A stretch of DNA of 64,000 nucleotides from Meandrina meandrites (taxonomy: Eukaryota > Cnidaria > Anthozoa > Scleractinia > Meandrinidae), in the NCBI GenBank assembly GCA_963693305.1, contig OY855915.1, positions 6,314,607 through 6,378,606 of the forward strand, written 5' to 3'. This document shows positions 1 to 13,003 of the stretch, one piece after another. Under the pieces are notes generated by a model that did not search any database, had not been told where the DNA came from, and was given only the letters and a program-made list of their open reading frames with translations. A program made the translations under genes and the position numbers. Each line of letters starts with the position of its first letter. The first letter of the stretch is position 1.

Positions 1-808
1 TCGACATCAGTTTTTGGCCTGGTTTCATCTTGGTATGAGATGTTTTGTGTATCCTAGGGTTTTTTCAAAATGATAACAACAATTTAATAAGAGTTTTCTG
101 CTCATTACTTAAGCCTCAAATCATCATCACCTCTCTATTAGAAACAAGAATATATCATTTAATAATGCTGTGTGATTCTCCTTTTGTAAATTGAGTCACT
201 GTTGAAGAGATGCGATTAGTCAAATGAGAGTTGTAACGAAATCTTAAATCCTTGTTTAGACGAATTATTACTCTTAGAAATAGAAAATTAAAGCCTGGGC
301 TTCTTACAATGTCTCTCTGCGTTATTACTTTTTCATGACTTTTTTACTGATATGATCTTGATATCAGGTTTTACCTCTTTTTTCTGTTGGTTTGTTTCCT
401 GTGTTGTAGTTAGCTCACCAGCAGACTTGGTCGATAGATCTAGTAACACATTTCTGTTCTTGTCAATCTCTATGGGGTTAAGACAAAAAGCGCTGTTTCG
501 TAAGATCGAAAGTTAGATAGGACTCATATCTAAAGGCTTTCATGCATCTTGTGAAAGGGTAATAGGCATCCACTCGCCACGAAAACATGGGCCTCTTCTC
601 TTCCGTTTTTGGCATAATTCGCAAGAATCGATCGAAAGACATTAAATTTTTACTTTTCGATAAAGTTTTACATCTCACACTTAAGTTGCTATTTTACGAA
701 AACAAGCTTGGAATGACAAAATACAGGCATGTTACTGATCAAAGATCAGTAAAACGAGGAATAAAAATAGAAGACTACTTTTTTAAAACGCCACAGAAAG
801 ATCTGTTG

Positions 809-862
809 TCTAGGTTCAGAGCCACCTTAATTTTGCGATAATTTAAGGGGGCTCTGAACCTA
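809..862. repeat. short foldback around GGTTCAGAGCC
   Basis: Inverted arms reading AGGTTCAGAGCC and GGCTCTGAACCT flank an AT-rich loop. It is probably a small MITE or its remnant. No target duplication was identified. Confidence 0.5.
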
Positions 863-1551
863 CACTATAAATTTTTTTTCAATAATTTTGCGAAAAGATG
901 AGTTTTGGCTTAACAATTACAATTTGATGATAAAAACCGGGAATCACCGATCTCACTTTAGAGCTTCAGGAACATGAGGCTAAAATTAAGAGTGTTTCTA
1001 AGAGGCTCTAGTGTTGCTGCGGTAACTTCTTGCATCGGGTAAAAGACCTTAAATTGTTTAATGATAATTAGGAATTCGTATAACCCCGTCAGAGCAATTT
1101 TCAATAGGGAGTGGAAAGTAATTAATCCGGGATTGCATTGGTTTTGCGTTACTACGAATCAAGGGATTCTCGCCGCCTTCCCAACCAAAGAGGAAAAACT
1201 GAAACCAATCGCGAATTGGTCACTCGCGTTTTCCCGCGCCTCAGATTGGTTAGATGTATTTAATTTGAGTTCTCATTGGCTCCTTGGGATGTTTGCCTTT
1301 GTTCTGATTGACCTCAGTGATTACTTTGGTTTTGGTTTTACGCAACTCAATTGAAAATCGCTCTGTTGAAGCAACAAGGGAAAAATTATGGTTGCATAGA
1401 TCCATCAAACAAAAGGAACTAAGAAAGGGAGAAAACCATTTGGGCCTCCTTCAACATTTAAGGAGTGGGTGTCTTGGTAATTTGCCGGGTCAATGTGCTT
1501 GGAATTATAGCAATAAGGGATATCTTAGCTCCCCCGGCCGCTCCTCCCCAA

Positions 1552-1576
1552 CCCCCCCCCCCCCCCCCCCCCCCCC
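1552..1576. repeat. poly-C tract (25 C)
   Basis: An uninterrupted run of 25 C. It creates artefactual poly-proline and poly-glycine open frames on the two strands. Such runs may be length-uncertain in an assembly. Confidence 0.9.
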
Positions 1577-3678
1577 GCCTTCCGCCAACAGCTAGGGCCT
1601 TAATTAACTTTGCGCAGTTTAATAAGATGTACACGTTTTTGGCGTAAAGCATACACCCATGTAATGTTATCTGTTTTCCACATGGAACAAGGGAGAGCAA
1701 CGTTCGAAAAGTACTGTTAAGTTCGAGAAACATACTAAATCAAAGTCCAAAAACGAATGTTATATAAGAGAGTCAATAAGTATGGTGGAAAATAATTCAG
1801 ATCAGTAAGGTGTTTTGTAGCGTAGTGATTTGTTTTCTGTTGAGCTGAATTGCAGGTTCAGCGATTAACTTCGGCGTCTTAATCGGGATCAGTTTGAGGC
1901 GACTTAAATTTCAATTGAATTCTGCTCAAAACATTGGTTTGGTATCTCAAGCCGGCTTAATTTATTCCCCGTCCATTTTCTCACCTTTCAAAGTGTCCCC
2001 ATTACTTTCCAGTGAAACTTGAACCACGTCTAGAAATACAGAGTAAAAGTTATAACAGATAATCAAACCTTTGGTTCAACTCTAATCTAATCTTCTTTCA
2101 TGGGGTTCCATGCCAAATACATTTTTCCTCTACAGTTAAGCTTTTTTTAATATTTCTGTAGAAAAAGGTTGGCTGAAAGTTGTAAAAAAAAGAAAACAAC
2201 TCAGTTTCAAACTACGCACAGAGAACTCTCAAAATAAAGCCTCATAACAGCTTAGTGGCGATTCAGCAGTTCATCATCGCGGCTTCACATAGAGCTTTAT
2301 AGTTGCGCATGAACAGCAATAAATAAATGATAAGTAGACAAGCTGTTTAATCGTTTTCTGCGAAGAAAAGTCACTAATCAATTAACCTGGATGGATGGAC
2401 GGAGGGATCCATGATCTTAGGTGATCTTCTTCTCCTTCTTCTCTTTCTTGATCTCGACGAAAGTGATCTTCCATTGTGACTGAAATTACAACTAAAAGAT
2501 TTTGATACCGTAAATAGATATGAATCTTATAATCTCTCAAAATACAAGGATGCTCATGATATGCTAATAATTATTTCGATGTGTTACAAAAACGGCATAC
2601 CAGTTTACTGTATAATACTGTACTTCGCATTTCCAACTTTTTTTATGCGGTTTGTTTGGCGGTTTAAACCGTGTGAAAGCAATTAAATGAGTTTAAGTTT
2701 TCGACTCGCTAATAGAATATAATTCACAAGGTGTGCAACTTTGACACCGAAGAATCGGGCACCGCCTCTAGAATGTAGCCGAAAATATATATTTTCTCGA
2801 CTTGATTTCATCAGAGCTCCCGGTCCTCGAAATCTCACAAACCTGTGATGCGTCTACTGCTTTTCCTGATATTCAGCTAAAGAAACGAACAGATTTTAAT
2901 AACCGGTCCGTACGCACATGTGTGGGCTTATACTTTGACAATATGTTAATTAAGGTTTGTCACGAATGAACGAACCAATCACTCAATTTTTTTGCTGTTT
3001 TTTTGCCATTGACTTTATTTCTCTTTTGAGTAAAAGTAGTGAAGGCAACATATATACAAATAAACATATGAAATTCAAATTTAGTAGCCTTCTTTTGATT
3101 AGTCCTGTAAGGACTGTACAGCACTTGAGTTGGTAATCTTAATAGAGTGATTTTAGTCTATTCAGTTAAAAACAGTCTCCAACAACTGGTGCTAAATACC
3201 CAAACTAAACAAAAGAAAACAATGAAATTAGTGTCTAATAGTATCTAATTGTTTAGTAACAATTTCACGAGTGGAAGTAAACACGCTCTTTGTTGAACGA
3301 TTAGTATTATCATTTCCAGCCAGAAAAAAGCAATTATTTACATCCATATTGCCCTGTGGTAGATATTAAACGCCGAGTGACCCTATATAAGGTTGAGGTG
3401 TTCAGCCTGTCAGTCACAAATTCCAATGAAATTAACTGGACTGGGTTTTGGTGTGCCGTGATCCAAACTTGTCTCGTTTTCTAAACTAAAACTAGAATGA
3501 AATCGCTACAGGAAATATTATCTAGATTGTCGTGTATAAAATTCTCCGTTTTATTGTTGGGGCGCAAACAATCGAAAATTGTAATAGTGAAATAGACATG
3601 TAACTATCCTCCATTATTCTGCAAAGTCACGGAATTTCCTACCTGCATTGAGTAACCTGAGCTTAGGAGTGGACCCAT

Positions 3679-3704
3679 GGGGGGGGGGGGGGGGGGGGGG
3701 GGGG
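3679..3704. repeat. poly-G tract (26 G)
   Basis: An uninterrupted run of 26 G after CCCAT. It is one of many G or C homopolymers in this window. Confidence 0.9.
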
Positions 3705-3868
3705 TGTACGTTTCAAAAAAAATATCGAGCAAGGGCTTCTGAGTGAAAAAAAGATATGGAGCAAAGCTGTTTCGAAGGAAAAAAAAAACAATAAATGCAA
3801 GCTCCGCTTTTAGGCCTGCCTAAATCTATATATTAGGGCTAATTATCTTGATGTTGCTGCAATGTTTT

Positions 3869-4006
3869 CATCCTTGGAAATCCAGGGTTTCAAAGGGGAT
3901 GGGAAGGAAAGGGAGAGACTTCCCCTCCCCTCCCCCCACCTTTTTCCCGCTCCCAGTCCCTCCCTTCCCGTCCCGTCCCCGTTGAAGCCCTGGGTTTCCG
4001 AGGATG
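3869..4006. mobile_element. MITE with C-rich core and AATGTTTT flanking repeats
   Basis: The left end CATCCTTGGAAATCCAGGG and the right end CCCTGGGTTTCCGAGGATG are imperfect inverted copies. The element is flanked by AATGTTTT at 3861-3868 and 4008-4015, a probable 8-9 bp target duplication. It interrupts one copy of a sequence (GGCTAATTAT.TTGATGTTG) that recurs about 286 bases downstream near 4123. The superfamily is uncertain. Confidence 0.55.
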
Positions 4007-5848
4007 TAATGTTTTCTTCGCCGATGATTTGTAAGTTTGAGCCGCGAAGTCTGATTGTGTTGAGGTCGATGACTTTTTGAGCGCAGCTCAAAACTTACTT
4101 TGCCTAGTTGTACAACGTTTGTACGGCTAATTATATTGATGTTGTTGCAGTGGTTTCTTGGCCGATGATTGTAATTTTCAACCGCGAAGTCTGATTTTGT
4201 GGTGAACTTGATGGCACGTGGAACGATGTTTTGGTGGAATTCGATTGCATGTACATCTGGATAACTTTGGAGGCAAGTGGTTTTCTTCTATGTATTTTTC
4301 TATCCATTTTTGAAAACATATGATCGCTTTTATCAATCCGCGCATCTGTTGTTTTGCAACTTTGCCGAGAACTTTGAGCTTTGATCGCTCGAATAGCTAC
4401 TAGCGGCTGCTGGCCGTTATAATATATACATGGGAATGGTAATCCGTCAGCAATATCTATGAGCATGATAAGTTTGATCTTACCTTCTTTGATTGTTGTA
4501 AAAATTAAGCGTTGCATAAAATTTATTTTGAAATCGGCTGTGTTGTCTTTGACCTTTGTGGCGCACAGCGTGACACTGATAATCTTCTGTCAGCTAGCGA
4601 TTACACAAACTTCGCTTTCAATTTTGCTTTGACCGTCACATGCAAACTTAAGACTATTCTTTTGGTTCTTCTATGGGGCAGAAACAACAGACACCTGATT
4701 TAAGATAAAATAAAAACAGAATATGTTCACAATCGATTTTTAAATTATCATCACTTACAGCCAAGTACTTGATCAAAACAGAAACATAAGCGCGCAAAGT
4801 ACAGTGGTCTGTCGTCGGTCTTTTTAAACCGTAATGTCCAACTGAATGTCGCGTTAGGTCTGCCAACCATCTGTAAATGCCCTTTGTTTACATCTGACCG
4901 ACCCACTGCCTCAAAAATTCCCCTTTTAATTCCTTAACTCCTGTTTTGCATACGCAAAAACAGTCGTAAAAATGTATGAATGAAACGTTTCTTTATTTTA
5001 TTTTGTTAGATACTCAAATAACTACTCTAAACAACAACATTTATAAATAGAAATTCTCCAACATCTTCTTCTTTTCTGGCCTTCTGACTCTTTTCACAAA
5101 AACATAACTTTAAAAAGATCAAGCGATCAAGGCGCTATATTTAAAATACAACATTAAATTTTAGTCCTGATCAAGAAGTTATTTTTTTTATTTTTTTCTC
5201 AAGCATCTGAGCGGGCCGGAATCCTAAATCCTCGAATTTGATTGGCTAATGACGCGATTGTAGCCGGTCCAGCTTTTTACGATACGGCCCACGGGCCGGA
5301 TTTTTTTCTCGCTGAAGCGATTACGGCTAATTAAAAATGTTACAAGGTTAGTTGTAAACATCCTCGAGCAGTGAAAAGTTTGAAACCGAAATATAACTGT
5401 TAAGAAGAATGGATTCGGATGAGAGCGGACACAGTGAAAGCGAATTTTACTATCCAGAGGAAGAAACTTTCGACCAAATGACCCATATAAATCGTGACGA
5501 AGTTGAGCAAGACAGTCGAAAGACAGGCACTTAGGGACCAGTCATAATTTATCGGGTGGGGGGGCAATATATTTGGGGCGAGGGTCACTATTTTTAAAGC
5601 TCCGCTTTGAGGAGGGTCATTTAAAAAAATGTGCCATTGAGGGGAGGGCTATGATTTTTTGGCGTTACAAATATTACCACTTGACTTTGAACTCAAATTT
5701 ATCTTAATTTCGTAACTACTACCGGTTGCATAGAAAAATTTGGGACCTTTTCAATAAAACTATATGTATCATGGAAAGCCATGGTCTTCCTGGCGTAGCT
5801 GCTTTAAAAATAATAACGAAACATTTAAAAACGTTATTGTTTGAATTT

Positions 5849-6523
5849 CGTTTCGCCTACGAGTCGTTTCGCTAACGACCAGTTCGCTAACGAGTTAGGT
5901 CGATTCGCCTACGTCTAAAGTCGTTTCGCTAACGACCTGTAGGTCGTTTCGCTAACGTATCATGAAGATTAATATTTTAAGTATAGTGATAGAACATTAC
6001 AATACCAAAATAACCAAATAAAAGACGACTTTCATACGTTGATTTTGACGACAGATATAAACAACAGAACGCAGTCATCCGCTTCTACGTAAGATTCGAC
6101 CCAGCGTCATCACAGAATGATTATAAGTTATGATTAAAACTTTAGCGAGGTTTTCTAATCGAAGCTAAGCTTCTTCACAATTGATTCAGAGTTTAGCGAG
6201 GTTTTGAAATCGAGGCGTCTTCACAAATGATTTAAAGTTTAGCGAGGTTTTGTAATCGAAGAGTTCATATTTGAGTCAAACTTTAGCGATGTTTTCTAAT
6301 CGAAGCTGAGCGTCTTCACAATTGATTCAGAGTTTAGCGAGGTTTTGAAATCGAAGCGTCTTCACAATTGAGTCAAAGTTCAGCGAGGTTTTCGGTTTTC
6401 GTTCGATTGTCTAGATTTTAACTAAAAGGGACGTTAGCGTGCTAATTTCGAACGTTAGCGAAACGACTTCAGACGTAGGCGAATCGACCTAACTCGTTGG
6501 CGAAACGATGCGTAGGCGAAACG
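5849..6523. mobile_element. inverted-repeat element built of CGTTTCGCTAACG motifs
   Basis: The left arm (5849-5957) contains repeated CGTTTCGCTAACG and GATTCGCCTACG words. The right arm (about 6429-6523) is its reverse complement with scattered substitutions. Between the arms, 6137-6395 holds five imperfect tandem units of 44-53 bases, each starting TTTAGCGAGGTTTT and containing AATCGAAG. No protein is encoded. It is probably a non-autonomous DNA transposon with an internal minisatellite. No clean target duplication was found. Confidence 0.6.
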
Positions 6524-6733
6524 ACCGCAATGCCAGTCTGCAGTGCACTGCAATGCCAGTCTGCAGTCTGCGTTTGTCGCACTCCTAAACTTAGTAAACA
6601 CGCGATCTACTTACCTTTTTAAAATCAAAAACACGAGCTTAGTTACAACATAGTGAACGCTTGGAAGTGCTGCCACTGCTGTTGAGATCCCGGAGCTGTG
6701 GTTTTGTTAGACGTACTGCATGTCCTAATGTGG

Positions 6734-7060
6734 CCCCCCGGGGGGACTCCCATATGGAATTAAGGGACGGGGATGCTCGTCGGAAATTTTGAAATTAACC
6801 CCTAAAAAGGACCAATCTGGGCGTGGCCAAAGCTTATGCAGACCCCTAAAAGAGACTTTGTTTATATGAATCGAGTAAATATAACGAATCAAAATTCTTT
6901 CTTTTTTTGTTATTTCTTCGCGTGCAACCCTAAACGAGATCTTGGCGGCTAAAAATAATGACATTTTGCCCAGAACACCCTAATCCGAAATTTTCACCCC
7001 TAAGCGAGACGACGAGCATCCCCGTCCCTTTCATATGGGAGTCCCCCCCCCCCCGCCGGG
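6734..7060. mobile_element. TIR element with AATGTGG flanking duplication
   Basis: GGGACTCCCATATGG near the left end is mirrored by CATATGGGAGTCCC on the right, and GGGACGGGGATGCTCGTCG is mirrored by CGACGAGCATCCCCGTCCC. AATGTGG lies at 6727-6733 and 7061-7067, giving a 7-bp direct duplication. The C and G runs inside the TIRs vary in length. A diverged relative sharing the GGATGCTCGTCG word lies at about 8585-8790. Confidence 0.65.
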
Positions 7061-7882
7061 AATGTGGCTTTCAGAAAGGACCACCGAAACAGCCAGCAAA
7101 ACTTGCAGGCGTATACTGTATTCAATTGGGTTCTCTGACTTCCAAGCTGACCACCTCGACGAACCGAATCCAAGGACCGTAGGTAATTAGTTAATCATTT
7201 AGAACTAAATTCAGGCCAATTTGAAAGAAATCTGACGTTATTTCTAAACCGATCTGCTAACAGAGCAGAATGTTTTAATGTCGCGATTCAGGACGTGACG
7301 TTTCCGTCACGTTTCAAACGGGAAACCCGACTATAAATAGTTTCTGTAGGGACTCGAAAAATCTTTGTAAATTTATTTCTTCTATCATTACCTCTTCATA
7401 AAGGCGATCAAAACAATATCTTGAAATGTAAGGGATTTCTGAGGCATTTACTGTGACGCCTGTGTAAGGAAGACGGTGTACGTGATGCGTATCAAAGAAC
7501 AAAGAACGGGAAAACCCCCTACTTTGTAAAACTGCAATATTTTCGCTTTCGATATGCGATAATCTGAATAATATCAGAAGGTTATTCTAAAACCCAACAG
7601 GAGGGGCACAGTTTAAAGCCACACCGAAGTGGGGAGGGAGGGGGGGGGGGGGGGAGAGCAATGTCAAAATGAACGGAAGAAGGTGATATCGAATTTTCTA
7701 ATTTATCACGTTGATTTTTCTTGTTTGTAAAATATAGGGAAAATACAACAGAGGATATTTGCAATAGTGGTCAATAATGTAGCTGTATCGTAAGTGAGGC
7801 AAGTAATGGTATTGTCATGTAAGTAAGCTCGTCGGTTGTAATTCAAGCAACTGTATTGTAAGTAACGCCAGTTTTTGTGTTC

Positions 7883-7884
7883 TA

Positions 7885-7915
<31 letters not shown>
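7883..7915. repeat. (TAAA)n microsatellite
   Basis: About seven tandem AAAT/TAAA units followed by TAATAAAAA. Confidence 0.85.
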
Positions 7916-7994
7916 AAAAATTAGTTGCAACTGATTGCGTCACGTTGTTTAAAATAATGTCCTTTTCATTTTCTGCTTCCTTGTCAGCAATTGT

Positions 7995-8172
7995 CAGTGG
8001 CGGATCCAGACCTTCAGCAAAGGGGGGTGGGGAGGGGGGGGGGGGGGCGCTTTTGAAGGCTTGACTAAGATAATTTCGGCATTGCACGGAAATGCGCTAT
8101 TTCAAAAAATATATATATATATAATTGGGGGGGGGGGGGGGGATGGGGGCGGCTTCCCTGTATCCGCCACTG
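7995..8172. mobile_element. short hAT-like MITE (CAGTGGCGGAT ends)
   Basis: CAGTGGCGGATCCAG at the left end is mirrored by ATCCGCCACTG on the right. CAGTGGCGGAT is a terminus seen widely in metazoan hAT-type MITEs. Two G tracts and an (AT)n stretch lie inside. The flanks do not show a clean 8-bp duplication. Confidence 0.6.
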
Positions 8173-8584
8173 CTTGTATACAACCAGTTTGTATAATTTT
8201 CCACGGAAACAGTTGCACTTCTAAAGGAAGGTTAATCGGTTTATAGGAAAGTGAAAACGGAAAGTGTTTCCAAATCGGCATTTGTGGACACCATACAGCT
8301 TAGGGTTGTATTCACATGAATTTTTTGCCATATCTCCCAGCCACATAAAATATTACAGTTTATTTCTTTCTGCTTTCCACGGTTTCTTTTTTTGTTTCTC
8401 CTTGATGTAGATCTACTTTTGTTTAATCCAGTGGGATACTTTGTACTTTTTCATTGCAGCATCAAGATCTCTAATCGGTTGGGTAGAGATTCATACGTTA
8501 CAATAATAATGTCGAGGAGTACCCCGTCCCCAACCCTTCCCCCACGGGCTTACCACCAACCGGAGGGGAGGGGGGGGGGGCGGC

Positions 8585-8790
8585 AAGGGGGACTCACACA
8601 TAAAATAGGGGCGGGGATGCTCGTCGTCTCGATTTCGCTTAGGGTTGTAAATGGTTCGAGACAGAACGCTCCCTCCCCAGCGAGCGTTGCGTTACGAGCC
8701 CAATGGCGGCTAAGGAGCGTTACGTGATGAGTCCAAACAGCGGCTGCGAAGAACACTACCCCGTGTCTTTCGTGTGGGAGTCTGCCAGTC
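8585..8790. repeat. diverged relative of the 6734 element
   Basis: It contains GGGGCGGGGATGCTCGTCG next to GGGACTCACACA on the left and GTGTGGGAGTC on the right, resembling the TIRs at 6734-7060. The arms are imperfect. Embedded words such as GAGCGTTGCGTTACGAG recur in altered form near 19510 and 24910. Confidence 0.4.
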
Positions 8791-9599
8791 ATCAACCTAC
8801 GACCCCCCACCCGGGTTATAACAAGCATTATTAATTGTTACAGTACTTTCACTCCGAGCAGGGGAAATGCTGGGGTTCGAGGAGGAATGAGTGTAGCTTA
8901 CAAAGAACTTTGTCGCGCGTGACACGCTTTTTGAAGGCACCGACCATTCATGTGATAGCTGCATCAAAAATCGTTCGTGTGCTGGAGGAGGATCAGGAAG
9001 GGGATTAAATACGTTATCTGAAAAAAAAAATCAAAGTATGCAGCCCATGCAGCAACAACTGATGGCGAACTTCCTTCCGTTACTCCAAAAAGAGACTGAA
9101 ACGAGCGAATCGCATCACTTTTCATGTAAGCGGTAGCGTAGTGTCTCTTCTAGACCATTGACACTCTGTGGCGTGGACGGGAGCTGAAAATTTGACTTCA
9201 TCGCTTGAAGAAGTTACTTTAGTGGCTATAACAGGTGCACTTGGGGCATAAAGGTTCCATGTAAGTGCACGAATGTGGTTAATGTTACTGCACCAAAGTT
9301 TTGCCCTCACATCGCTTCGTAAGTATATTTTTAAGCTTCACCTTCACTCTATTTTCATACGGCGGGATGCGGGTACACGAGTCTCTATCCTGAACGTGAA
9401 CGCTGTTCATTTTGGCTCGAGGATGTACCCTAAAAAAGCCGACGTACGCTGTAAAGTCTTGTTTTACTCTTCTCCACTGTGTTCTTGGATGCTATCAAAA
9501 AATAATATGATATAATAAGATGATTATTTCAACTACATGTTTGCGACTGTGTTTTTATTTCTTCGCCCAAAGTTTAGGGCGACGACATGATATGGTGTA

Positions 9600-10599
9600 C
9601 AGTATGTGGCCCTTGGTCCGCGAGTAAAAGTTATAATCTTAAATATCTTACCTGAATTAAAGCCTGATGGGCTGAAATTTTCCCTGAAGATAGATTTAAT
9701 ATCTCTCGCTATAATTGCAAAGTGACAACTCCTTAACTCAAACATTTTTCGTGTAATTCAAAAAACAGTGTCCGTGCTCGCGGGTCCTTGGTCCGCAAAT
9801 GTGGTCCTTCATCCGCGAATCATGTAAACAGCCTGAAAATTACTGTAAATCTCGACAATTTCCAAAAAAGAAACATCATTTGATCTATTCTTTATTATTC
9901 TTGGCATTTTTAAGCTTCAGTCTTTTTGTTGGAAGTCGTTGTGAGGTACGTGTATGAAATAAAACCGGAGTATAAGATAAAACCGGAATTTCCTCAGATT
10001 TCTTTCAGACGAGAGTCTCCCACACAAACACGCGTTTTTATTTCTTTTCTTTTACCTTTAAATATGAGTTTTGAAACACTGGATGCGAGAATAGATGCCG
10101 CAGCAACAATGTGCACACCCAGTGCTTATTATTTTACTAAATTATTATTGTTTAAAAACAAATATTTTATCCAAAGTCCAAGGTCGCGGACCAAGGACCC
10201 ATATGCGAAAATTGTTGATAATTTTCAATAGTCGCTAAATCAAAAATTTGAAACTCTGCAGCAAATTTCTCCGCAGCAGCTGAAATTAGGTCATTTATTT
10301 ACTTGTTCTCCAAAAAGACACGTTTTCCCGTTGCGTTTTATCTGTGCACTAGCTTAGTAAACGCGACCATCTAATTCACGGAGCAGCGAAAAGTTGAAAT
10401 TTCAAGAAAGGCAATTTGACCTGTCTGTCGACAAGCATGAATTCCTCACCGTAAACCGATAGTAAAAAGCTGAAAAATTGCCATATTGAAGAAGAATAAT
10501 CAATAAATCATTGGAAACATACATTTCTTGCCGAATTTTAGTTATCACGGAAATATTAAATCATATTCGAAAAAGTCGCGGACCAAGGACCACATACTG
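9600..10599. mobile_element. 1.0-kb Tc1/mariner-like non-autonomous element
   Basis: Starts CAGTATGTGGCCCTTGGTCC and ends GGACCAAGGACCACATACTG, with TA on both sides (9598-9599 and 10600-10601). TA target duplications and CAGT termini fit the Tc1/mariner superfamily. Extra copies of the GGTCCTTGGTCCGC word occur inside at about 9782 and inverted at about 10184, suggesting internal subterminal repeats or nested copies. No transposase is visible. Confidence 0.7.
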
Positions 10600-10790
10600 T
10601 AGTTGGTTAATCTATTAAATTTAGCCTAGTATTTTGCCAAATTTTTCATTTTACCCTTTCTAATGTCAGTGAAAGGGAGCATTTCTGTATAACACCATAA
10701 TAACTCTGCATACAATTTTAGTTTTGTTCTGATCATACTAAAGATTGTGTATGGATGAAGGATAGTATAAAAGTTAAGAATGCAGTATTT

Positions 10791-11247
10791 GAGGGGGACA
10801 TTGGGGTTTGCGGTATTGCGGTATTGGCCAATTTTTCATGCGGTATTTCGGTAATTTTAATCTTGAATTGCGGTATTGCGGTATTCTACAAACCTGCGGG
10901 ATGCGTTTTCTTTACGTTTTGGTCGACGATTTTCGGTACAAAAACGTATCCTTCACTTTTTAACGAGTATTTTTAGCCGTTTCTGAAGCAACCTGAAACA
11001 GCCTTGTTTTGTCACACATTTTAATCTACAATTGACTGTTTTAATAACCCGTTTAAGGCCGTGCGATTGTTTCCACGGTCCCACCACTTGTTTTTGCCTC
11101 TATTTTTGCCCTCGCGTCAACGAATCCACCAGCTATACAGGCTTACTATAAAATTGCGGTATTTTCCGATTTTTTTTGCGGTATTGCGGTATTTGTCGAA
11201 TTTTTTTTGCGGTAATGCGGTGTTCAGCAACCCCCAATGTCCCCCTC
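10791..11247. mobile_element. TIR element, GAGGGGGACATTGGGG family, copy 1
   Basis: The ends GAGGGGGACATTGGGG and CCCCAATGTCCCCCTC are inverted copies. AGTATTT occurs at 10784-10790 and 11248-11254 as a 7-bp duplication. GCGGTATTGCGGTATT words repeat near both ends. A second copy of the family is at 48204-48613. Confidence 0.75.
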
Positions 11248-11387
11248 AGTATTTATGTTGGCCAGATTTTCATTTTACTCAGTTTATTTCCAAAGTCAGT
11301 AATGACAAGATTTCTGCCAGTGTACCGGTATATATAAAAAATAAGGTTCTCATACTTTGAATTATGCATACAATGTTGTGAGTCTTT

Positions 11388-11450
11388 AGACTACAAGCAG
11401 CCCCAATTTTTTTGCAGTCCACCGCAAAAATAGGGGCTGCTCGTAGTCTA
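11388..11450. mobile_element. foldback MITE with TA flanks
   Basis: GACTACAAGCAGCCCC and GGGGCTGCTCGTAGTC form inverted arms, with TA on either side, enclosing a short A/T-rich loop. Confidence 0.6.
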
Positions 11451-12677
11451 GTGAGTCTTGTACTTATAATTCATGAGTGCTTTTAGTCTGGGTGCAGCTT
11501 TCTCCTATTTCCTCACAAGGAAAGAGAATGTCTGCAAAATGCCATTGCTAATCGTGTTCCATTATCCTGCTGATTCTCCAGAATCTGGGATATGCGCTCT
11601 GTTTGGTTACTTGGCAGTTAAGGCATTGTTAGGGATCAACTCAAATTGGTTGACATCAATAATAATGTGTGGGGTTTTCCATAAACATAACATGTGCACC
11701 TGTGTCCTGTGTTTTTCATCAATCATGAATCATAACAACAAAAATCTAGGTCAAAGTCATGGGCAGTTTAAAGTTATAGAGGAAATCCATTCTCTACAGT
11801 TTGTTGTACATTATACCTCATTGTATAATCTGTAAATCATGTGTTGGAAACTGCCACGACAGCAAGAACGTCTAGCTATAGGGGGGTTCCGGGGATATTT
11901 TTCCCCCTTGAAAATGTTGAAAAATCAAGTTGTTGAAGTCCACATTTCCTGCATTCTGAGAATCATTTTAACCCTCACTCTCAGATTAAGCAGACCTTTG
12001 TGATGCATGAGGGGGTGCAGATGCACCCATCGCACCCTCCCTGTCTATAGCCCTGGGAGGTCCAAATATTGGGAAGGACAGTGTAAAAACATCAGCTTCT
12101 CTCAAAGAGCGAATTCTTTTGGACAAATTGCTTTATTGTTTAAGTACAAAATGAGCTGTCAGGCATGAATGACTCTTGGGCATAATTTTGTGACATTTTG
12201 TGAATTAGCAGTCCTCTAGATATTAAATTTGCTTCTGACTGAATTTGCTTTATGCATTTTTAACACTTTATTTTGCACAAATCAGGAGGACTCTTATTTT
12301 GAATAGACCTGTTTGAGTGTGATTTAGTGAGGTCATAGGTCTTTACAGTTAACCCTATGGAGTGTTATACGACACCCAGCATAAAGCAGACATAGATTGA
12401 ATCGAGAGCTGCAATATGTTTTGCCACAGTGTTTGCTAGTATGGTTTGTTTTGGCTTACCGGTATTTCTATTGCAAAGTATGTTTTAAGTTCTTTAATAT
12501 TCAATTTGATTGAGCAGGCATTTTGTCTCTTGAGCTTAAAGTATGATTTATGCAAAATTTAAAACCAAACAGCAGGAGACTGGGACATGATTAGCAATGG
12601 CATGTGGCAGCTGTTCCTTTTCCACTATCTAATCTAATCAAAAAAGACATTTCATTTGTAGGGTGTAAATTACAATT

Positions 12678-12861
12678 GGCCATTTCCGAGTTACCCTTTG
12701 CCTCTGTTTCAAAACGAGTCTACGTACGAAAGCATTCATGTGAAAATGTGTTTCACCTGTACGTCCATTTTCATGCAAATCAAACTCATTTTTTTTCATT
12801 TGAATGGTTTTGCACAAAGACTCGTTTTGAAACTGAGGCAAAAGGCAACTTGGAAATGGCC
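12678..12861. mobile_element. MITE, GGCCATTTCCGAG family, copy 1
   Basis: GGCCATTTCCGAG at the left and a matching GGAAATGGCC at the right delimit about 184 bases. Longer internal arms include AAAACGAGTCTACGT and its near complement AGACTCGTTTT. A second copy is at 63446-63625. Confidence 0.7.
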
Positions 12862-12934
12862 TATTTAGGGAGTTTTTTATGAGAATAAGTTAAAAAAATT
12901 TTGTGAACAAACAGTATTGCTGTTAGCCAGAGTA

Positions 12935-13003
12935 ACAGTTTATTGATTTGAGATTTTGATTAAAAAATAATCAAAATCTCAAGTCAATAAACAATGATTA
13001 ATT
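12935..13003. repeat. AT-rich hairpin
   Basis: GTTTATTGATTTGAGATTTTG and its near-perfect reverse complement flank a short A/T loop. It lies in the region just upstream of the DUF229 gene. It may be a MITE remnant. Confidence 0.5.

Noticed and set aside
1458..1733. Overlapping open frames rich in Pro or Gly at the poly-C tract
   Set aside because: They exist only because a homopolymer lacks stop codons; no conserved motif or splice context.
4131..4517. 128-codon minus-strand open frame
   Set aside because: No recognisable domain, no neighbouring exons, within repeat-rich sequence. Kept only as an unexplained frame.
11473..11835. 120-codon plus-strand frame with hydrophobic stretches
   Set aside because: Composition typical of translated AT-rich noncoding DNA; no motif or exon context.
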